Part shown: in pieces, positions 13,845-18,241 of the stretch | Numbering within the stretch: position 1 is the first letter of the stretch | How the letters are laid out: the number at the start of each line of letters is the position of its first letter | The notes under the pieces: generated by a model | Databases searched by the model: none | What the model saw: the letters and a program-made list of their open reading frames with translations, nothing else | What the model was told of the DNA's origin: nothing | Position numbers and translations under genes: made by a program | DNA from: Thermoplasmata archaeon | GTDB taxonomy: Archaea > Thermoplasmatota > Thermoplasmata > Thermoplasmatales > Thermoplasmataceae | Length of the DNA stretch: 18,241 nt | NCBI GenBank assembly: GCA_021850505.1 | Contig: JAJZLW010000137.1 | Location: forward strand, 1 to 18,241 | Direction of reading: 5' to 3'

Positions 13845-14876
13845 TCACACATCTATAAAGACCCTTCCAGTGTGGTTCTTGCTCCTGATTAAAGAGTATG
13901 CCTCCTCTATCTCTGAGAGACCAAAATGTGCTGTTCCGATGTGTTTTATCTTCCCTTTTTCCGCAAGATGGAGGGTGGATATCATATCATATCTTGTTGA
14001 GCTGATGCTCCCCTCTATCCTGTTGCCTTTCAGTATCATTGCTCCGATTGGCAACTCAGCGTTTTTTGGTTCGATGTTTCCAACAACAATCATCCTTCCG
14101 CCAAATGCAAGTGATCGAAATGATCTTAAAAACGTGGGCATACCTACTGCTTCAAGAACGATATCAACACCGTCGCCGCTTATATTCTTTACATCCCTGT
14201 CGAAGTTTTCCCCGGTAAGCACATAATCGGCGCCAAAAGAGTATATTGCTTCCTTTTTGTCAGGAGAGCTTGTATACGCAAATACCTCACAGCCGAGTGC
14301 ATGGGCTATCTGAATGGCATTTGAACCTACACCGCCGCTGGCTCCGGTTATGAGTATCCTGGTACCTGTCCTGCAATCGCCTACAACGCTTATCGCATGG
14401 TAAACCATGGCAGTGACACATGCCGTTATAGTGGCCATTTCTTCTGGAACGTTGACGGGAACCGGAACGGCTATCCTTTCAGGAACCTTGACGTATTTTG
14501 CATAGGATCCCTGAAGATTTTCGCCCATTGTCTTCTTATTAGGACACAGATTTTCCCTTCCGGTCAAACAGAATTTACAGATACCGCAGGGAACATATAT
14601 AAGGGTCGCGACGCGATCCCCAACCTTGAAGTTTCTGACATCCGGACCAGTGGCGATTATCTTACCGGAAATTTCATGTCCGGGCACGATAGGAAATTTG
14701 GCTCTCGGAAAAAAACCGGTATAAGTAAGGATATCTCTGTAGCAGACTCCTGTCTGTTTCTGCTCTATGACAATCTCGTCGCCTGCCGGAACTGGATCCG
14801 GGAGATCCTCGACACTTATTCCCTTATTTATACCCTGCATTACCGCCGCTTTCAAATTACTTAACCCCCGGCTCAT
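13845..14876 (-). CDS. Zinc-dependent MDR oxidoreductase (alcohol dehydrogenase / acryloyl-CoA reductase-like)
   Basis: This is a medium-chain dehydrogenase/reductase using a nicotinamide cofactor. Numbering from the ATG at 14876, catalytic-zinc ligands are C45 (GVCYRD), H67-E68 (VPGHE) and probably C153 (TACVTAM). The structural zinc lobe C97-x2-C100-x2-C103-x7-C111 is intact. The Rossmann motif is GASGGVG (178-184), preceded by ILIT. Wording such as CYRDILTYTGFFPRAKFPIVPGHE and the late GRMIVVGNIEPKNAELPIG resembles crenarchaeal acryloyl-CoA reductase more than ethanol dehydrogenases. The true substrate is open. The ATG overlaps the upstream gene by 20 bp. A TTG at 14855, one base after that gene's stop, would give the canonical MDR beginning (L)KAAVMQG and is a serious alternative. 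It is the last gene of the cysS operon. Confidence 0.85.
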   Translation of the reverse strand: MSRGLSNLKAAVMQGINKGISVEDLPDPVPAGDEIVIEQKQTGVCYRDILTYTGFFPRAKFPIVPGHEISGKIIATGPDVRNFKVGDRVATLIYVPCGICKFCLTGRENLCPNKKTMGENLQGSYAKYVKVPERIAVPVPVNVPEEMATITACVTAMVYHAISVVGDCRTGTRILITGASGGVGSNAIQIAHALGCEVFAYTSSPDKKEAIYSFGADYVLTGENFDRDVKNISGDGVDIVLEAVGMPTFLRSFRSLAFGGRMIVVGNIEPKNAELPIGAMILKGNRIEGSISSTRYDMISTLHLAEKGKIKHIGTAHFGLSEIEEAYSLIRSKNHTGRVFIDV

Positions 14877-16035
14877 CTTTATTTATGGTAGAATGAATCC
14901 ATGCCATTGCCCTATCCCTTGCTTTTGCGGGCGTTTCCTCGGTTGAAACAGTCCCGGATCTTAAGTATTGAATCAGGAGAGATTCATAACTGCCGCCGCA
15001 TTCACATTGCGGAATTCTGGATCCATCAGGTATTACAAGAACGCTGTGGCATTTGTTGCACCGCAGAACATCCTTCCGGGACGAAAACTTCCCTTTCTTT
15101 GTGATCGGTTTTCCCGCAATCTCCACGATGTCCATCGAAAAATCAACCGTCTTTCCGGATGCAATTGAAGTGCCGACACCGAAAGAATCTGCACCTGCAT
15201 TTCTTAGAACAACGATGTCCTGAGGTGTCAGGCCTCCTGATACCATTATCTTGACATCCTTGAAGCCCCGGAGGTCGAGTTCCCATCTTACCTCCCTTAT
15301 AATATTTGCAAAATTTCCTCTTCTGGAGGATGGTGTGTCCAGGCGCACATATTTCAGGTTGGAGAGAAGCCCGGCAGCCTTTAAAGCACCAAACTTCTCA
15401 TCATCATATGTATCGATGAGGACGGTCGCACCTTTTGCCTGAGAAGCAACAGATTTCCAGGCTTTTTCATCTCCCAGCAGCAATGAGAGTGCATGCGGCA
15501 TTGTTCCGACCGGCTCGATACCAAGGATTCTGGCTCCGAGGGAACCGGAGACGCCGTCTGCCCCGCCGATGTATGCAGCCCTGTCTATCATGGGTGCGAT
15601 AGATGGGTGCATTCTCCGTATCCCGAAAGAAAAGAATGGTTTATCACCGCATGCTATTCTCACAAGTGAAGCCGCTGTACTTATCCCGGAAGACTGGCAT
15701 ATAAAACCCAGAAGGGATGTCTCATACAGACCTATGTCCCTGTACTTTCCCCGGACTGATATGAAAGGTACCGGGGTGCCATGGACATCCCTGTATGGTA
15801 TTATTGTCCCCTCCGGCAATGCAAAAAGATCAATGTTCTTTCCTTTCAATAAAGATATTATCTCATCAAGTCCGCTGAATGTCACCCATGGATTTTCAAA
15901 TGATGAAACAGTTACTTCCGCTGTTATTGAATCATCAATGTTTTCAGATTCAAGAATTTTAAGCGCCCGCTTGAAATATATATCCGCATTATCGCCATTT
16001 AAAATATCTTTCTCGCTAGACATGTTGAAAGTCAT
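14857..16035 (-). CDS. pncB: Nicotinate phosphoribosyltransferase, Thermoplasma type
   Basis: It condenses nicotinate with PRPP to nicotinate mononucleotide, the entry step of NAD salvage, in the cytoplasm. The 392 residues match the archaeal type II phosphoribosyltransferase architecture. An N-terminal alpha/beta domain comprises about residues 1-120, and an alpha/beta barrel carries FFSFGIRRMHPSIAPMIDRA, GTMPHALSL and VRLDTPSSRRGNFANI. The barrel also has a phosphate-loop-like GGLTPQDI and GADSFGVGTSIAS. Beyond the barrel a C-terminal segment carries C326-x2-C329 and C344-x-C346, a zinc-knuckle-like feature described in the Thermoplasma acidophilum enzyme structure. The start ATG directly follows the nicotinamidase stop (TGAATG), with GGAGGGA about 11 bases upstream. 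A second ATG four codons on is possible. It follows nicotinamidase, whose product it uses. Confidence 0.93.
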   Translation of the reverse strand: MTFNMSSEKDILNGDNADIYFKRALKILESENIDDSITAEVTVSSFENPWVTFSGLDEIISLLKGKNIDLFALPEGTIIPYRDVHGTPVPFISVRGKYRDIGLYETSLLGFICQSSGISTAASLVRIACGDKPFFSFGIRRMHPSIAPMIDRAAYIGGADGVSGSLGARILGIEPVGTMPHALSLLLGDEKAWKSVASQAKGATVLIDTYDDEKFGALKAAGLLSNLKYVRLDTPSSRRGNFANIIREVRWELDLRGFKDVKIMVSGGLTPQDIVVLRNAGADSFGVGTSIASGKTVDFSMDIVEIAGKPITKKGKFSSRKDVLRCNKCHSVLVIPDGSRIPQCECGGSYESLLIQYLRSGTVSTEETPAKARDRAMAWIHSTINKDEPGVK

Positions 16036-16584
16036 TCAGATTACTTCCCTCCTGAATCCAGACTCATCGATTATATTTGCTCCATAATAACGTTGCATAA
16101 ATTTTATTGCACTTTCATGGTCATTTGGGTCTATGCTTGTGCATAAATCTGATATGATCGTGATACCGTAATAATGGAAAAATGCCCCTGCTGCCGTATG
16201 CAGTACGCATATATCCGTACTTATACCGGAGATGTAAAGGTGCTGGAAAGAATTCATCCTTAAATAAAGATCCAGGTCTGTTCCCAGGAAGGCGTCATAA
16301 TGCCTTTTTGTTATCCTGTAGCTTTTTACACCCTCAAGCTTCGGATACAGTCTGGATCCGTCTGTGCCGATAAGACAGTGCTCGCCCCATACGCTGAATT
16401 CAGGATCCCCCGGGACATGCGTGTCCAGGGTGAATATGACAGGAATCTTGCCATCCAGATCCTTCAAAATTTTAGCCGTCCTGTCTGCTACCTGAATCCC
16501 TTTCTTTGAACCGAATTTACCCGTAACAAAATCATTGACAAGATCCACGATTAACCAGGCTGATTTCACTGCCTTTTTCTCCAT
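16036..16584 (-). CDS. pncA: Nicotinamidase (isochorismatase-fold)
   Basis: It is predicted to hydrolyse nicotinamide to nicotinate and ammonia, feeding the phosphoribosyltransferase encoded next. The isochorismatase-like fold shows the full catalytic triad: D14 in LIVDLVNDF, K93 in ITKRHYDAF, and nucleophile C126 in ISTDICVLHT. The metal site specific to nicotinamidases is D54-x-H56 in TLDTHVPGDPEFSVWGEHC, with H69. The length of 182 residues is normal for the archaeal enzymes. The metal triad makes nicotinamidase more likely than a true isochorismatase or a carbamoylsarcosine amidase. The start ATG lies 19 bp inside the end of cysS, and the stop touches the start of the next gene, so translation is probably coupled along the operon. 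Confidence 0.93.
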   Translation of the reverse strand: MEKKAVKSAWLIVDLVNDFVTGKFGSKKGIQVADRTAKILKDLDGKIPVIFTLDTHVPGDPEFSVWGEHCLIGTDGSRLYPKLEGVKSYRITKRHYDAFLGTDLDLYLRMNSFQHLYISGISTDICVLHTAAGAFFHYYGITIISDLCTSIDPNDHESAIKFMQRYYGANIIDESGFRREVI

Positions 16585-17939
16585 TTTGTCATGCCACCCT
16601 TATCCTCAAGTTCTATGCCTGCATCCTTCAGCTTTTCTCTGAGCTGATCGGAAAGATCGAAATCCTTTCGTGCCCTGAGATTATCCCTGAATGAAATAAT
16701 ATTCTCCATTAGCTTATCCAAAATCCCAATATCTGATCGGGTATCAATAAAACATAGAAATGAATTGATATCATCCATGAACTCCAGTATTTTTGCCGTC
16801 GATTCACGGGAAATCGACTCCATTTTTTTATTCACCTCTTCAGAAAGCTCATTCAGGATTGCATATACAGACCTGAAGTCGAAGTCGTTTGATGCAGCTC
16901 TTATAGCCCTCTCTCTGTATCGATCCACAGATATATTGAAATCACCGAAATCTTTTCTTGTTTTAAGGTTCTGGTAAAGCAAATTGAGTCTGTCAACATT
17001 TACCTTTGCCTCATGCATGGATAAGTCGTCGAATATAATTTCAGATCGGTAAGATGCGTTAAGCAGCAAATATCGAAGTACAAGACCCCCATACTTCTCA
17101 CATGCCTCTCTCACCGTAATGATATTGCCGGTGGATTTGGACATCTTTTCATCCCTTAAGTTCAGCATTCCAGTGTGCAGCCAGTATCTCGAAAGATATC
17201 TTCTGTTGCTCAGCGATCGCATTATTGCAATCTCGCCTTCATGATGCGGAAAGATAAGGTCCGAGCCCCCACCATGGATATCGTAGGAATCACCGAAAAA
17301 TGTCCGTGTTATCGCCGTATCCTCTATATTCCAACCTGGCCTTCCTTCGCCATAAGAGGAGGGCCATTTCGGTTCACCAGGTTTGGCCAGCTTCCATACA
17401 ACAAAATCACCCGGATTCCTCTTATTTTTATTCATCCTGTGCCTCACTGATGAACGGTTATCTGTAATTACCTGACGGGATAATTTTCCATAATCCGGGA
17501 ATGAGTCAATGCTGAAATATATACCATCATCCATCCTGTATGCGAATTGCCTTCGAAGCAGCGACGAAACCTGTCTCCGTATCTCGGGTATGTAATCAGA
17601 AGCAAGTGCATAATATGATACTGAATCTATTCTTAACAGAGCAGTATCTTCGATGAAATACCTGAAATATTTTTTTGAAAGCGCAAGGGGATCAATTCCC
17701 TCTTCTCCTGCCCTGTTTATAATCTTGTCATCAATGTCAGTTATATTCTGCAGATAGAAGACAGAATAACCGATAAATCTCAGGAATTTGACGGCTGCAT
17801 CGAAGAAGGCGAATGTCCTGCCGTTTCCAACATGTATCCTGTTGTAAACAGTTGGCCCGCAAACAAACATGTTAAGCCTGCCATGATGCATAGGAACCAG
17901 ATCCTCTGTTTTCCTTGTCATGGTATTATATAATCGCAT
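16566..17939 (-). CDS. cysS: Cysteinyl-tRNA synthetase
   Basis: It charges tRNA-Cys with cysteine through a cysteinyl-adenylate. The 457 residues are typical. The class I signatures are HVGN (36-39, the HIGH equivalent, after FVCGPTVYN) and KMSKS (265-269). Between them lies GRPGWNIEDTAI, then FPHHEGEIA. The helical bundle binding the anticodon region follows, and the C-terminus LREKLKDAGIELEDKGGMTKWRKR is the family ending. Of the four zinc ligands known in the E. coli enzyme, C27, H232 and E236 are present. The fourth, a cysteine in the usual GWHIEC motif, is D207 here. Its ATG is 33 bp after the upstream histidine-phosphatase gene, with a TATA-like box filling that gap, so it probably begins an operon. 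Confidence 0.96.
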   Translation of the reverse strand: MRLYNTMTRKTEDLVPMHHGRLNMFVCGPTVYNRIHVGNGRTFAFFDAAVKFLRFIGYSVFYLQNITDIDDKIINRAGEEGIDPLALSKKYFRYFIEDTALLRIDSVSYYALASDYIPEIRRQVSSLLRRQFAYRMDDGIYFSIDSFPDYGKLSRQVITDNRSSVRHRMNKNKRNPGDFVVWKLAKPGEPKWPSSYGEGRPGWNIEDTAITRTFFGDSYDIHGGGSDLIFPHHEGEIAIMRSLSNRRYLSRYWLHTGMLNLRDEKMSKSTGNIITVREACEKYGGLVLRYLLLNASYRSEIIFDDLSMHEAKVNVDRLNLLYQNLKTRKDFGDFNISVDRYRERAIRAASNDFDFRSVYAILNELSEEVNKKMESISRESTAKILEFMDDINSFLCFIDTRSDIGILDKLMENIISFRDNLRARKDFDLSDQLREKLKDAGIELEDKGGMTKWRKRQ

Positions 17940-17962
17940 TATCAGCGCAAAATAGCTAACAG

Positions 17963-17972
17963 ATTAATATAA
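17963..17972 (-). promoter_or_regulatory. Probable TATA box of the cysS-pncA-pncB-MDR operon
   Basis: On the minus strand TTATATTAAT directly follows the stop of the upstream histidine-phosphatase gene. It is centred about 29 bp before the cysS ATG. No Shine-Dalgarno motif lies in the remaining bases, consistent with a leaderless transcript. Confidence 0.55.
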
Positions 17973-18241
17973 TCATAGCTTTGTTTTCTGCATCTGTCCT
18001 GCTACGGTATCTGTGATGTAAAATGAACCTACAGTCAATACACGATGTTTCCTGATGTCCAGTATTGTGACAGATGCTGTTTCTATCCGGATTCCAGCTG
18101 CTGAAGGCTCATCCAGCAGGCCGATGAAATACGAAGTGAGTGATTTAATCGGGCTCTCATGCGACACAAGTACGCAGGTTCCCTCTCTTTTCTCGACGAC
18201 ATTAAGCATCCTCTGTCTCATGCTCTCCCATGTCTCCATGC
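17973..18241 (-). CDS. Histidine phosphatase superfamily protein, C-terminal part (5' end outside the window)
   Basis: These are the last ~88 residues of a phosphoglycerate-mutase-like histidine phosphatase. The segment ETWESMRQRMLNVVE corresponds to the helix bearing the family's W/Y-x2-x-x-R-R/M pattern. TCVLVSHESPIKSLTSYFIGL carries the second catalytic histidine (the H of VSHES). The remaining strands ASVTILDIRKHRVLTVGSF match the fold's end. The frame is open to the window edge, so the ATG at 18239 is probably internal, and the N-terminal RHG motif with the phosphorylated histidine lies beyond it. The substrate (sugar phosphate, cobalamin precursor or other) cannot be judged from this part. 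A nearby promoter suggests that the cysS operon is transcribed separately. Confidence 0.8.
   Translation of the reverse strand, partial: METWESMRQRMLNVVEKREGTCVLVSHESPIKSLTSYFIGLLDEPSAAGIRIETASVTILDIRKHRVLTVGSFYITDTVAGQMQKTKL

Overview
The window is archaeal and most likely from the Thermoplasmata (Thermoplasmatales-like). The evidence is a run of archaeal RNA polymerase and ribosomal genes (Rpo7, Spt4, S24e, S27ae) around a GTP-dependent dephospho-CoA kinase. There is also a nicotinate phosphoribosyltransferase with the C-terminal cysteine knuckle known from Thermoplasma, AGG/AGA-rich arginine coding, and TATA-like boxes about 25-35 bp upstream of start codons, as expected for leaderless archaeal transcripts. 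I cannot name the genus.

Layout. (1) Positions 3-1016 (+): the 3' part of an MFS transporter. (2) 1159-4032 (+): a tight information-processing operon, rpo7 - spt4 - dephospho-CoA kinase - rps24e - rps27ae - DUF763. Adjacent genes overlap, touch or lie 10 bp apart. (3) 4034-4663 (-): a SAM methyltransferase, convergent with the operon. (4) 4664-5220: a gene-poor spacer that carries the next promoter and only unrecognised short reading frames. (5) 5221-6423 (+): a metal-dependent amidohydrolase. (6) 6541-11682 (+): a 1713-residue Lhr-type helicase whose C-terminal extension is as long as its helicase core. (7) 11779-12545 (+): a two-gene unit of a three-helix membrane protein and a tandem winged-helix regulator. 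(8) 12542-13555 (-): a sequon-rich exported protein with a C-terminal membrane anchor, convergent with the regulator. (9) 13612-13770 (-): a 52-residue HicB-like small protein. (10) 13845-17939 (-): an operon transcribed as cysS - nicotinamidase - nicotinate phosphoribosyltransferase - zinc-dependent MDR oxidoreductase. (11) 17973-18241 (-): the 3' end of a histidine-phosphatase gene.

How the genes work together. The first operon couples RNA polymerase stalk and elongation-factor production to ribosomal proteins and, unexpectedly for a transcription/translation cluster, to the last step of CoA synthesis. The reverse-strand operon holds the two-step salvage route nicotinamide -> nicotinate -> nicotinate mononucleotide, next to cysteinyl-tRNA synthetase and a nicotinamide-cofactor-type oxidoreductase.

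I see no rRNA or tRNA genes, CRISPR array, intact insertion sequence or obvious defence island. Most of the window is ordinary core genome. The parts that repay attention are the extended Lhr helicase, the membrane-protein/winged-helix pair, the HicB-like mini-gene, the heavily sequoned surface protein, and metal-ligand substitutions in Spt4 and CysRS.
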